DNA of 64,000 bases from Acetobacterium woodii DSM 1030 (GTDB taxonomy: Bacteria > Bacillota > Clostridia > Eubacteriales > Eubacteriaceae), in contig NC_016894.1 of the NCBI RefSeq assembly GCF_000247605.1, positions 2,221,732 through 2,285,731 on the forward strand. The letters are read 5' to 3'. Below the pieces are notes generated by a model. That model ran no database searches. It worked only from the letters and a program-made list of their open reading frames with translations, and was not told where the DNA came from. The position numbers and the translations under genes are program-made. Positions 1 through 9,438 of this stretch are shown here, piece after piece (position 1 is the first letter of the stretch; each line of letters opens with the position of its first letter).

Positions 1-1
1 G

Positions 2-136
2 GTGACCACCGAAAATATGCCGGAAAGTGTCATTGAAGCGGTTAAAGCAGGGGTGACTCAATACATCACCAAGCCCTTTTCAATTGAAGAACTGATGAAA
101 AAAATCATCGACAGTTTGGGCGGGGAGGTAAATTAA
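2..136 (+). CDS. Response-regulator receiver domain, C-terminal fragment
   Basis: Only the last 44 codons of this gene lie in the window; it begins before base 1. The peptide reads through the end of a CheY-like receiver: an alpha4 region (ESVIEAVKAGVTQYI) followed by T-K-P-F, where the conserved lysine and cis-proline of the receiver fold are seen, then the final helix with IEELMKKIID. The usual phosphoacceptor aspartate would lie upstream. The TAA stop shares its last A with the ATG of the next gene (taATG), so the two are translationally coupled. Since the next gene is a CheX-type phosphatase, the natural inference is that CheX dephosphorylates this receiver. Whether further domains precede the receiver cannot be seen. 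Confidence 0.85.
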   Translation: MTTENMPESVIEAVKAGVTQYITKPFSIEELMKKIIDSLGGEVN

Positions 137-618
137 TGAAAACTGAACAGGATATTAAAAAATATGACGTGCTTCCCGGGCATGTTTTTGTTGCCGCATT
201 ATTAGATAGTGTTGAACAGATGAGTGGCTTTGTTTTGAATGAAGTTCAAAACGATCCGGAATCGATGCCGGATCACGAAATTATTGGTGCGATGGTGTTG
301 CAAGGAGAAAATGCCATGCTCCTGACTCTGGAGACCAATAAAAATAGTGCCGCCCCACTGGTGTCCTTTATGACCGGAATTGAAACCGAAGCGTTAGATG
401 CGGAACTGTTAAATGACGGAATTACAGAACTGATTAATATGGTGGGCGGTTCGGCCCGGGCCCGTTTGGAAGCGACAAATTATAAATTCTTTTTATCGGT
501 CCCCTTCACTCTGGTTGGTGAAGGGGTCAAAATTGTTGTCAAAAAGCGAACCGACTGCTTTATATCCAGACTGGTTTGTGACGAGATTGATGTGATGTTA
601 AGGGTTTATAAATTATAA
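136..618 (+). CDS. cheX: CheX-like chemotaxis phosphatase
   Basis: 160 residues, the usual size for single-domain CheX. The family removes phosphate from CheY-type receivers. The central helix carries the family signature E-x-x-N: ITELINMVGG, with Glu98 and Asn101 being the residues that in CheX/CheC insert into the receiver active site. The second half (SVPFTLVGEGVKI) matches the beta-sheet edge typical of CheX dimers. It overlaps the preceding receiver by one base and is followed after 3 bases by the REC-GGDEF-REC protein, so all three probably form one operon feeding a phosphorelay into cyclic-di-GMP synthesis. Assignment to CheX rather than CheC rests on the single E-x-x-N motif and is fairly secure. 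Confidence 0.8.
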   Translation: MKTEQDIKKYDVLPGHVFVAALLDSVEQMSGFVLNEVQNDPESMPDHEIIGAMVLQGENAMLLTLETNKNSAAPLVSFMTGIETEALDAELLNDGITELINMVGGSARARLEATNYKFFLSVPFTLVGEGVKIVVKKRTDCFISRLVCDEIDVMLRVYKL

Positions 619-636
619 CAAGTGCGGAGCTATATG

Positions 637-2310
637 ATGAATAATAATGAACAAAGTAAATTAGCAGTATTGAACCAAATAAAAAATCAGCTCAATCAAG
701 CCCTGCAAGATTTAGTCGTGTTAAGTATTGAACCTAAAAGTAGCAGGCGACAGTTAATGCTCGCTTTTTTTGCGGAAATCAAGGGCCTGGCGCTCCAGTA
801 TAATTTCCGTGAATTGGGATACCTTTGTATGAAAAATGAAGAATTTTTAAAACAAACCGATATCAATTTAGCAGTTGATCATACTGCCTTTATCAAGTTG
901 GCACAAAGATTTGGTGAGCTAACACTATGCGTAGAAAATCTTTTGGCAGTTGCGACGCGTCAGGAAGGTAGCCTCGAAAATTTAGTCTGTAATCCCCATA
1001 CCCGTGAGGTGATTAAACTTACGGATCATAACTATGAAATCAGCAGCCAGGTATTGGGACGCGTTTTGGTGCTTGATGATGAAATGCTGGTCTTAAATAT
1101 TATCGAAAGTGTTTTACGTAATCGCGGTTACGATGTCCGGATTACGAATAATTCAAGTCAGGCCATGGAGATATTAAGAGCACATGAAGTGGATATTCTG
1201 ATTCTTGATTTAATCATGCCGGACAAAAGCGGGATCGAATTTTACCGCGAGTTAAAACAGAACAAAATTGTGATTCCAACCATTATTTTAACGGCATCCA
1301 CAAACAAAGAGGATCATATATTGGCCCTTCAGGAAGGGATTGATGATTTTCTACGCAAGCCTTTTGAAGCCGACGTGTTAGTTGCAAATGTTGAAAAGCT
1401 GATCAAAAAAGAGAAGAAACACAAAAATGCCTATATGAGAGATCCCTTAACCTCCGCCTATAGCAGATGTTATTTTGCCGAGCGATTTGCCCAGGAAAAA
1501 GCAAAGTTTCAACGCGACGGTATCGTTTTTTCAGTCGTATTTATCGACTTGGACCATTTCAAAGAGATCAATGATACCTATGGGCATTTGTTTGGCGACA
1601 TAGTGCTAAAAAGTTTTGTGGATGAATTTAAGAAAAGTCTAAGGCCATATGATCAAATTTCCCGCTATGGCGGTGATGAGTTCTTATTGCTTTTACCTGA
1701 AACAGATGCGGTCGAAGCGTATCGAGTTGTCGAAAGAATTCGCCAAAAATTTCAACGCAAAGCATTTAATACGCCAGTTAATTTGCGCCGAATTTATGTC
1801 ACGTTTAGTGCCGGCATTACCGAGTACAATAGCAGTGACAAAACTCTTGAAGATGTCCTGGAAAACGCCGACTGCCAGTTATATCGGGCGAAAGAACGGG
1901 GCCGGGCCTGTACCAGCTTTTTGACAGATACGATTGATACCGGCACTGAAAAGTACCGCATCTTAATTTGCGATGACTCCTCAACCGTCAGCCAGTTAAT
2001 CGACAGTCGACTCAGTCGCTTAGGTCTGGAGACACAAGTTGTCGCTACCGGAAAAGAAGCCCTTACAATTTTTCCTGATTTTCATCCCCATTTATTGATA
2101 TTAGATATTATTCTACCTGATATAAGTGGTGAAATAGTCCTTAAAAAAATTCGGGAAATTGAGACAGAAAATCAAGTAAAGGTTATCCTGATTAGTGTTA
2201 AAAGCTTAGGAGAAAAGAAGCCCTTACTTAATGAATTAAGCTATGATGACTTTATCAAAAAACCGATTTCTTTAGAACAACTTGAACAAAGTGTGAAGCG
2301 CTTACTTTAA
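637..2310 (+). CDS. REC-GGDEF-REC response regulator (diguanylate cyclase)
   Basis: Predicted cytoplasmic diguanylate cyclase making cyclic-di-GMP under control of phosphorylation. Order: a helical N-terminal region of about 140 residues (Hpt-like in look, but I find no clear H-x-x-K-G motif), a receiver at about 145-260 (LVLDDE acidic pair, phosphoacceptor in ILDLIMPD, K-P-F), a GGDEF domain at about 275-430 with intact SRYGGDEF and an RxxD inhibitory site five residues upstream (RPYD), and a second receiver at about 440-555 (ICDDSS, ILDIILPD, KKPIS). The frame is open from GTG 622, but the GGAG at 626-629 sits 7 bases before ATG 637, which I take as the start. Having receivers on both sides of the GGDEF is uncommon. 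It follows cheX with 18 bases between them. Confidence 0.85.
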   Translation: MNNNEQSKLAVLNQIKNQLNQALQDLVVLSIEPKSSRRQLMLAFFAEIKGLALQYNFRELGYLCMKNEEFLKQTDINLAVDHTAFIKLAQRFGELTLCVENLLAVATRQEGSLENLVCNPHTREVIKLTDHNYEISSQVLGRVLVLDDEMLVLNIIESVLRNRGYDVRITNNSSQAMEILRAHEVDILILDLIMPDKSGIEFYRELKQNKIVIPTIILTASTNKEDHILALQEGIDDFLRKPFEADVLVANVEKLIKKEKKHKNAYMRDPLTSAYSRCYFAERFAQEKAKFQRDGIVFSVVFIDLDHFKEINDTYGHLFGDIVLKSFVDEFKKSLRPYDQISRYGGDEFLLLLPETDAVEAYRVVERIRQKFQRKAFNTPVNLRRIYVTFSAGITEYNSSDKTLEDVLENADCQLYRAKERGRACTSFLTDTIDTGTEKYRILICDDSSTVSQLIDSRLSRLGLETQVVATGKEALTIFPDFHPHLLILDIILPDISGEIVLKKIREIETENQVKVILISVKSLGEKKPLLNELSYDDFIKKPISLEQLEQSVKRLL

Positions 2311-2438
2311 GTAGCGATATCCGGACTTTTGACTTTTATCTATTGAGGCACCTCTGCTTCAAGGATTCAGAAGTAATAATCTCCAATTGATTACACTGTT
2401 AATCAAAAAAACAAAGTTAATACTTAAAACTGTTTACT

Positions 2439-2485
2439 AACAAAGAAAAAAGTCCAATCAACGACTTTTTTCTTTGTTTTTTTGA
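2439..2485. terminator. Bidirectional intrinsic terminator
   Basis: A perfect 16-bp inverted repeat (2439-2454 and 2463-2478) with an 8-base loop, ending in CTTTGTTTTTTT. Because the arms are A-rich and T-rich it can work on both strands, and it lies between the convergent REC-GGDEF-REC gene and the NRPS gene. Confidence 0.85.
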
Positions 2486-2549
2486 TTGTTTCAGTATACC
2501 GGTTCAATTTTTTGCCGCCCTACCAAGTGAATTAAAGCGGGCTGTTTTT

Positions 2550-5500
2550 TCAATTCTCGTCAATATCAAAGAAGCCCAGCCCATCCAGAGCTTGAATTGA
2601 TTTATGCATATAGGTTTCGTTAGTAATCGGCCAGCTGTGGCCAATCCGATACAGCACCTCGGTGGTAAACTGGTTATTGGGATCAATCGGATAAACCGTG
2701 TTGACGGTATCACTGGTCAAATAAACAATCAGGCCGGAAATCGCCGGGGCCATTTCCGGGTCTGCCATTCCGGCTTTAAGCGCTGCTTCAAATTCCTCAT
2801 CGTTGACAACCGCTATATCAAACCCGTAGGCGTTCATTTCCTGTAATACATCGGCCATAAATACATTGTGGTTGTTATAGGGATGAAAAACGGTAAAGTC
2901 CGGGTTGGTTTCAGCTAGCTTTAAAATCGCATGGGCAGTGGCGTCAATCGGTGAAAACTCAACCGGCTGATTCATCGCACTAACCGGGAATTTCTTCAGA
3001 ATCTTATAACCTTTAAGGCCACGCATAAAGCCGTTATGGAGAAAGTTAATCTGGAACTCGCCATCACTGTTACGGCTCATCAGATTGCCCACGCGCATGA
3101 TTTTACCACGCAAACCTTGCTCGGCCACGGCCGCTAAAACCGCTCGTTCGGCCAAAAATTTGGAGTGAACATAGGCATTCTCGAGGCTTTGGTTGAAGTA
3201 TAACTCATCTTCGCTAATTCGTTTATCCCGCGGTGGAACCCCGTTGATGCCTTCTCCGGCAATGCTGACAGTGGAGATCTGAATTAACTGTTTGGCAGTT
3301 TGCTGACATAATTCAATCAGGTTTTCCACCCCCCGAACGTTGATTTTCTCGAGGGTGTCATCGGCCACAAAATGTTTGACACAGGCGGCACAATTGATGA
3401 CAGTGTCGGCCGCCACTGTAGCGAGGTTAGCGACACTGGCTTGATTAGTGATATCGCCTTCGACACAGAAAATCCGTTTTTCGAAAAGTTCTTCGTAGTC
3501 CTGATCAAAATAGTAGACCAACATCGTTTTAATCCGTTGTTCCAATGAACGGGCTTTGCCTTTGCGGATAAAGCAGGTGACCTTGCCGTCATAATGATCC
3601 AGATATTCTTTGAGGACATGGGCGCCCAGAAAGCCGGTCGCGCCGGTTAAAATAATATCTCCAAGGGGATGGTGCTTGATCGTATTAAGATACTTCACAT
3701 TATTTTTTAACAGCACCGAGCACAGTTTGGGATAATCAAAATTCTTAATGACATCTTCGGGATTGATGCTTTCAGCCTCATGTTTTTCGATAAACTCGGC
3801 CAGTTGCCTTACCGTTTTATACTCGAAAATATCGGCATAGGCCAACGGTATCTGTTGCGTCATACATTTCATCGCCACCTTGGTAGCCGAAATTGAAGTC
3901 CCGCCGATGGCAAAAAAATCATCCAGTACGCTGACCGTTTCCAGTCCCAGCGTAGTCACAAAAATTTCGGTCAATTGTTTTTCCAGCGTGCTTTCCGGAG
4001 CTACATATTCAGCCGATTTTAAACCCGTTTCGGGTTGCGGCAGGGCCTTTTTGTCGATCTTCCCACCAGGGGTCACCGGCATTTTATCCAGATGCACATA
4101 AAAAGTTGGAATCATATATTCGGGCAGCTGCGATAACAGCAGATGATGCCAGACCTTAGGATCGATCTCGCCTTCGGGGCGAGTATAATAACCGACAATA
4201 TACTGGTTACCAGCCTGTTCCAGCACAGTCACAGCGGTTTCCTTGATACCAGGGTGGGCGATCATCGCACCTTCAATTTCACTTAGTTCAATCCGGTAGC
4301 CGCGGATTTTAACCTGGGAATCAATCCGGCCGATATATTCAATCAGGCCGTCGCCGCGGCGTCGGACCATATCTCCGGTACGGTACATTAACTGATCATC
4401 GGAACCGCTCGCAAAAGGGTTGGGCACGAAGGCGGCCGCGGTTTTTTCGGGCAGATTGTGATAGCCCCGGGCAATCTGTCGGCCGGCATGGCAGAGTTCG
4501 CCCGGCATACCTATCGGAACCGGATTCATCTGCTCATCGACGATATAAGAACGGACATTGATCAGCGATTTCCCAATCGGGATGTTACGGTATTCCTGAT
4601 CGACATTAAAAATGGTCGACTCAACGGTACTTTCAGTCGGGCCATAGGCATTAACTACCGTATAAGGGCGGTCGTAGTAATGTTTCAATTTTTCCCCACC
4701 AACAACGATGTGGGTCAGGCTGGAGTCCGCCGTCATATTGTCAATAATAATTTCGCCCATCTGGGTGGGGAAGACGGCGACGTTAATAGCTTCATCTGTT
4801 AAAATCTGACAAACTTTGACCGCATCTTTCCGATCCTCTTCGGCAAACAGATAAAGGGAGGAACCGCTGGCCAGATAGGGGAAGATCCCGACCACCGAGG
4901 CATCAAAGCAGAAGCTCGAATACTGGGCACAGTGGGTCTGTTCAGTAACCTGCTGATTAACAATTTCGTTGAAAATCATATTGGACAAATTGCCGTGGCT
5001 GATCATTACACCTTTGGGTTTACCGGTCGAGCCAGAAGTGTAAATCATGTAAGCCAGATCATCGGACGACGGTTTCGTTGTCATCCAGCTTTTGTCCGGT
5101 TGATGTGATGTGGCCGTGATAACATCCAGATTAATGAGTGTTTTCGAAAAAAAGCGGGTCAGCTCCTGATATTCGTTCACATAAAGCAAAATGTCGGCAG
5201 CGGAATCTGCCAGCATGTAACGCAACCGGTCTTCCGGATATTCCGGGTCCAGAGGAACATAAGCTGCACCAGCCTTCATGGTTGCTATCACCCCGATGAT
5301 GAATTCCCGGGTCCGACCGGACAGAACCCCGATAAAATCTTCTTTGTGAACTCCAGCGGCCAACAACTGCACCGCTAAAACATCAGATGCGGCATCCAAT
5401 TCGGCATAGCTGATACTGCCTTTTTTATCCTTGACGGCAATGTGATCGGGAAATTTCGCGGCGGTCGCCCCAAAAAGATCGACAAAAGTCTGGCCGTAAA

Positions 5501-8500
5501 AGCGAGGATCATTGACCATCTCCCGCTCTTCGTCAAAGAGCAACGTAATTTGGGACAGGTCATTGCCAATCAGCACCTGGCTGGCGGCCAGTGCGAGATT
5601 GGTCAGCAGCGCCGTAATCGAACTGTCTTCATACATATCGCTTCGGAAAGCGGAGTTGAAATGGTAGACCCCTTCCTTGATAGTTATGGCGACGGAAATC
5701 GGGGCGATGGCCCCTTCGCTAATCACTTCCTGGCATTCACAGGGCAGCCCGGCGAGCGTATCAAATTCGAAATCGTCGCCCTGGTAAGCCAGCAGGATAT
5801 CCGGGGTGACCCCGAAGTTGCGGCTAATTTCAGCAAAAGAATAAAGGTCGTGATCCATGCTGTCCATCAGCTGGTTTTTAGTGGCCGTTAACAGTCCGGC
5901 AGCAGTGGTATCCAGATTGCAATAAACCGGTAGGGTTTTAACGTACATCCCCAGCGATCGGGCCAACCGCGAATCATTACGTCCGTTATAAATGGTCGTA
6001 AAAACGCTATGGTTTTTGTGATGATAGCGCCCCAAAACATAACCGAAGATACCCACAAAAAAAGCGTTGGGGGTGATCTGCTGAGCCTGACAGTAGGCAC
6101 TGACCGCGGCTACATCAAGATTTTCGGGGATCACCGTCAATTCTCCCAAACTGGCGGTTTCATTGCTTTTATCGGGACCGGGCAAAAAGTGACTGTCGCA
6201 GCCCTCAAAGAGCGCAGCGTAATAAGCCTTGGCCCGGGTATATTCGTCCGAGTTACGACGCATTTGTTCATCCAGGGCCGCTTCAAAGCCGGTATAGCTT
6301 TCCGGTTCCAACGTTTCGCCGCTATAGGCTTTGTTGATATCATCAACGAGGATCGCCAGCGAGGTACCATCACAAATCATATGGTGGATATCAATAAAGA
6401 AATAATTTCCGGTTTTGGTCTGGTAAATGGCGGTGTTAAACAGTCGCCCGTCAATCAATTTAAAAGGTGTAATGAGTTTGTCCATCTCCAGATAATCTTT
6501 AAACCGCACCGTGTAGGGGCTATCATCCCGACGTTTCTGCATGATTTCCCCGGTTTCGTCCATAAAAAACCGCGTTTTGAGATAGGCATGGGCCGAAATA
6601 GCGGCTTCAATGGCAATCTTCAGGCGATCCAGATCGACATCCTCATGAAGCTTAAATAAAAAGGGGATATGGTAAAGCAATTCCTGCGGTTTAGCCATCG
6701 ATTCGACAAAAACACCCATCTGAGTTTGTGAAACCGGATAAACATCACGTTTGTTTTCCGCCGTTACCGGAAGGATCGTAGCCGCGTTGGCAAGGAAAGT
6801 TTCCAGTTTCGAAATAGTGTTATGTTCTTTGAGATCCCGAGTTCTAACAACCACCCCAAAAACTTTGGACAAGCTAACATTCAAAGAAACCGTGCCAATC
6901 GAGGTCAGCCCGGCATCTTGAAGATCAGTGGTAATGCCGAACTGCTCATGGCCGAGAATCTTGGCGACGCAAGCAAAGATCTGTCGCTGAGTGTCATTTT
7001 CTGGGGGAACGATAGTAACCAGTTTTTTGACGGGAACCGGCAGCTCTTTTTTATTGACTTTCATGTTCTGATTCAATGGAATTTTGTCAATCTGCATGGT
7101 CACGGCAGGCACCATATATGGTGGTTTTTCCGCTTCGATAAAGGTATTGAGGGCAGAAATATCAACCGGTTCAGCGGCCACCACATAGGCGACAATGTAC
7201 TTCACGCCACTGGGGTCATCATAAGCAACCACGGTGACGTCATGAATACCGGGGAATTGGCGGATTACCGTTTCAATTTCAGTCAGTTCAACCCGGAAAC
7301 CGCGGATTTTGATCTGAGCATCGCGGCGGCCGACAAATTCAATGTTGCCGTCAGGCAGATAGCGAACGATATCACCGGAATAATAGATCCGGTCATTGGG
7401 GGCGATGGCGCAAAAAGGGTTAGGACCAAAAGCCGCGGCGGTGGCGTCTGGCCGGTTAAGATAACCCCGAGCTACATGCACCCCGGCGATGCACAGTTCA
7501 CCGGGCACGCCAATCGGCACCTGCCGTTTGAAGCGGTCAAGAATATAGATCTTGACATTATCCAACGCCTTACCAATGGGAATATTGTCGTAGTTGTCAT
7601 CGAGCAAAAAACTGGTAGCAATGACTGTTGTTTCGGTCGGGCCATAAAGGTTGTAAAAAGGATAACTAGGCGGACGAATGGCAGCCAGTTTTTCGCCCCC
7701 GGTGGACAAATGTTTCAGGGTATGGTTTTCAATATTTTCGGCAAACTGGCGGCCCACTTGAGTGGTCATAAAGGCATGGGTAATCCCATTGGTTTCAAAA
7801 TAATCGTTGAGGCGCAGCAAGTCGAGGCGGATCTCATCGGCAATAATATGCAAGGTCCCCCCGACCGTTAGAACGGGATAGGTATCCATGATATTGGCAT
7901 CAAAGCCAAAGCTGGCGTAGGCAATCACATTGGCGGTTGCATCCAAACTATAATAGCGGTTATACCAATGACAGAAAGATACAACATTGCGGTGTTCCAG
8001 CATCACGCCTTTAGGAACACCAGTCGAGCCAGAGGTATAAAGCATGATAAATAAATCCTCGGGCTGCGGGTCTTCCAGGACGGTATCACTGTCGGGCAGG
8101 GTGCTGATATCTTTGGTCAGGATAACTTGACTGCTATAGTCAGGCACCAGTGCTAGCATCGCGTCATCAGCAATCAGCAGGTTGGCATTGGTATCCTTGA
8201 TCATAAATTCCAGCCGCTCCATCGGATAAGTAGGGTCCAGCGGCTGATAGCCGGCCCCGGCTTTGAGCACCCCAATAGCTGCGATGGTCATCATTTCACT
8301 TTTGGGCAACAGAATCGGGACGATATCTTTCCGGCCGATCCCGAAGCTTTTGATATGCTTAGCCAGGCGGTCAGTGACGTCATCCAGTTCCTGATAGCTC
8401 AGCCGGACATCCTGATAAACCAGGGCGGTTTGAGCGGGTGATTTTTTTGCCTGGTTGCGCAACATCGAAACCATTGTCAGGGTCGTATCGTAGGGCATCT

Positions 8501-9263
8501 CGGTGCGATTGAAAACGTCGCAGGCCTGTTGGTCCTTAGCTGAGATCAGAGGGATTTCAAGCAGCTTGTTGTTGTTCAGGAATCCCTGAATGACGGCTTC
8601 ATAAAGATCGCCGAAGCGATCGATGGTTTCTTGTTTATATAAATCTTCACGGTAATACAAATCAATTTGAAATCGGTCCCCGTTGGGGAAAACGGCAGCG
8701 GCCAGCTTGGCAGCACCGAAATCGATAGATGCTGGGCCATCAGCCTGATAAATAAAAAGTAAATCAGCTTTGATCTCCAAATCTCGGGCTAGTTTTTCAA
8801 ATGAACAGGCCGTGTGGGCAAGGGTTTGTTGATAATTATCTTGAACCCCGGCCAGGAAGTCTGAAATCAGGTCGGTTTCATCAATTTTAAGATAAAGCGG
8901 CAGCAGATCAGGGTTGTTTTCCTGATAAAAGCAAAAGACACTTTCATCCTGTCCGCTGAATTTAGCCAGGGAATAAGCAAACGTTGCCATAAAAAAAACA
9001 GTCGGACTGATGTGGTTTAACGTCAGATAAGCAGTCAGCGCGGATGATCCGCTGCCATAGTCTAAAGTGCGGCTGACACAGCCAGTGGGAGCAGCTTCGC
9101 GATTACTGTTTTCAGGATAATCATAAAGTGGGTTCACATCGGTTTCGAGTCCGGAAAAAATTTGGTCGAAATAATTAAAGCACCGGGTGACTGATCGTTC
9201 GTCGTTTTCTTTGGAAACAGCAGTTGAAATTTTTTTTGGATAACTGTCATTAAAGTTTTTCAT
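2550..9263 (-). CDS. Two-module non-ribosomal peptide synthetase with terminal reductase
   Basis: 2237 residues. Domains in order: a partial condensation domain (1-245), A1 (about 255-750, LYTSGSTGVPKG), T1 (Ser in DAGLTSIG, about 786), a full C domain (about 845-1280, HHMICDG intact at about 961), A2 (about 1285-1745, IYTSGSTGKPKG), T2 (IGGTSIS, about 1789) and a thioester reductase (about 1850-2237, TGATGFLG nucleotide site and YVHSK catalytic pair). It should build a dipeptide and release it reductively as an aldehyde, which in related systems cyclises to a pyrazinone or dihydropyrazinone. The first C domain lacks its N-terminal lobe and the HHxxxDG motif. By eye, the ten-residue specificity codes are D-A-M-F-S-G-L-V-I-K (A1) and D-A-V-V-V-G-A-V-E-K (A2); the second is nearest to aromatic codes, but substrates cannot be assigned. 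AAAGGA lies 10 bases before the ATG. A PPTase gene is directly upstream in the same direction. Confidence 0.95.
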   Translation of the reverse strand: MKNFNDSYPKKISTAVSKENDERSVTRCFNYFDQIFSGLETDVNPLYDYPENSNREAAPTGCVSRTLDYGSGSSALTAYLTLNHISPTVFFMATFAYSLAKFSGQDESVFCFYQENNPDLLPLYLKIDETDLISDFLAGVQDNYQQTLAHTACSFEKLARDLEIKADLLFIYQADGPASIDFGAAKLAAAVFPNGDRFQIDLYYREDLYKQETIDRFGDLYEAVIQGFLNNNKLLEIPLISAKDQQACDVFNRTEMPYDTTLTMVSMLRNQAKKSPAQTALVYQDVRLSYQELDDVTDRLAKHIKSFGIGRKDIVPILLPKSEMMTIAAIGVLKAGAGYQPLDPTYPMERLEFMIKDTNANLLIADDAMLALVPDYSSQVILTKDISTLPDSDTVLEDPQPEDLFIMLYTSGSTGVPKGVMLEHRNVVSFCHWYNRYYSLDATANVIAYASFGFDANIMDTYPVLTVGGTLHIIADEIRLDLLRLNDYFETNGITHAFMTTQVGRQFAENIENHTLKHLSTGGEKLAAIRPPSYPFYNLYGPTETTVIATSFLLDDNYDNIPIGKALDNVKIYILDRFKRQVPIGVPGELCIAGVHVARGYLNRPDATAAAFGPNPFCAIAPNDRIYYSGDIVRYLPDGNIEFVGRRDAQIKIRGFRVELTEIETVIRQFPGIHDVTVVAYDDPSGVKYIVAYVVAAEPVDISALNTFIEAEKPPYMVPAVTMQIDKIPLNQNMKVNKKELPVPVKKLVTIVPPENDTQRQIFACVAKILGHEQFGITTDLQDAGLTSIGTVSLNVSLSKVFGVVVRTRDLKEHNTISKLETFLANAATILPVTAENKRDVYPVSQTQMGVFVESMAKPQELLYHIPFLFKLHEDVDLDRLKIAIEAAISAHAYLKTRFFMDETGEIMQKRRDDSPYTVRFKDYLEMDKLITPFKLIDGRLFNTAIYQTKTGNYFFIDIHHMICDGTSLAILVDDINKAYSGETLEPESYTGFEAALDEQMRRNSDEYTRAKAYYAALFEGCDSHFLPGPDKSNETASLGELTVIPENLDVAAVSAYCQAQQITPNAFFVGIFGYVLGRYHHKNHSVFTTIYNGRNDSRLARSLGMYVKTLPVYCNLDTTAAGLLTATKNQLMDSMDHDLYSFAEISRNFGVTPDILLAYQGDDFEFDTLAGLPCECQEVISEGAIAPISVAITIKEGVYHFNSAFRSDMYEDSSITALLTNLALAASQVLIGNDLSQITLLFDEEREMVNDPRFYGQTFVDLFGATAAKFPDHIAVKDKKGSISYAELDAASDVLAVQLLAAGVHKEDFIGVLSGRTREFIIGVIATMKAGAAYVPLDPEYPEDRLRYMLADSAADILLYVNEYQELTRFFSKTLINLDVITATSHQPDKSWMTTKPSSDDLAYMIYTSGSTGKPKGVMISHGNLSNMIFNEIVNQQVTEQTHCAQYSSFCFDASVVGIFPYLASGSSLYLFAEEDRKDAVKVCQILTDEAINVAVFPTQMGEIIIDNMTADSSLTHIVVGGEKLKHYYDRPYTVVNAYGPTESTVESTIFNVDQEYRNIPIGKSLINVRSYIVDEQMNPVPIGMPGELCHAGRQIARGYHNLPEKTAAAFVPNPFASGSDDQLMYRTGDMVRRRGDGLIEYIGRIDSQVKIRGYRIELSEIEGAMIAHPGIKETAVTVLEQAGNQYIVGYYTRPEGEIDPKVWHHLLLSQLPEYMIPTFYVHLDKMPVTPGGKIDKKALPQPETGLKSAEYVAPESTLEKQLTEIFVTTLGLETVSVLDDFFAIGGTSISATKVAMKCMTQQIPLAYADIFEYKTVRQLAEFIEKHEAESINPEDVIKNFDYPKLCSVLLKNNVKYLNTIKHHPLGDIILTGATGFLGAHVLKEYLDHYDGKVTCFIRKGKARSLEQRIKTMLVYYFDQDYEELFEKRIFCVEGDITNQASVANLATVAADTVINCAACVKHFVADDTLEKINVRGVENLIELCQQTAKQLIQISTVSIAGEGINGVPPRDKRISEDELYFNQSLENAYVHSKFLAERAVLAAVAEQGLRGKIMRVGNLMSRNSDGEFQINFLHNGFMRGLKGYKILKKFPVSAMNQPVEFSPIDATAHAILKLAETNPDFTVFHPYNNHNVFMADVLQEMNAYGFDIAVVNDEEFEAALKAGMADPEMAPAISGLIVYLTSDTVNTVYPIDPNNQFTTEVLYRIGHSWPITNETYMHKSIQALDGLGFFDIDEN

Positions 9264-9438
9264 CTAATGTTATTCCTTTCTGAATATACTGTATGAATGT
9301 TGAATCAATAAAGCAATCGTCTATTATTTGAAATGATCCTGTTTAATTTGAGAAACGAAAAATTGGGATAATTAATTAAATATGGCTTTAAATTTAAACA
9401 TCAGGGATATGTCCAACTGGGAGAAAACAAAGTAGTTT

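Noticed and set aside
6822-7871. A 349-codon open frame on the plus strand inside the NRPS gene, with several smaller ones (4458, 5442, 6009).
   Set aside because: They lie antisense to continuous, motif-bearing NRPS domains; their products are of low complexity without any family resemblance.
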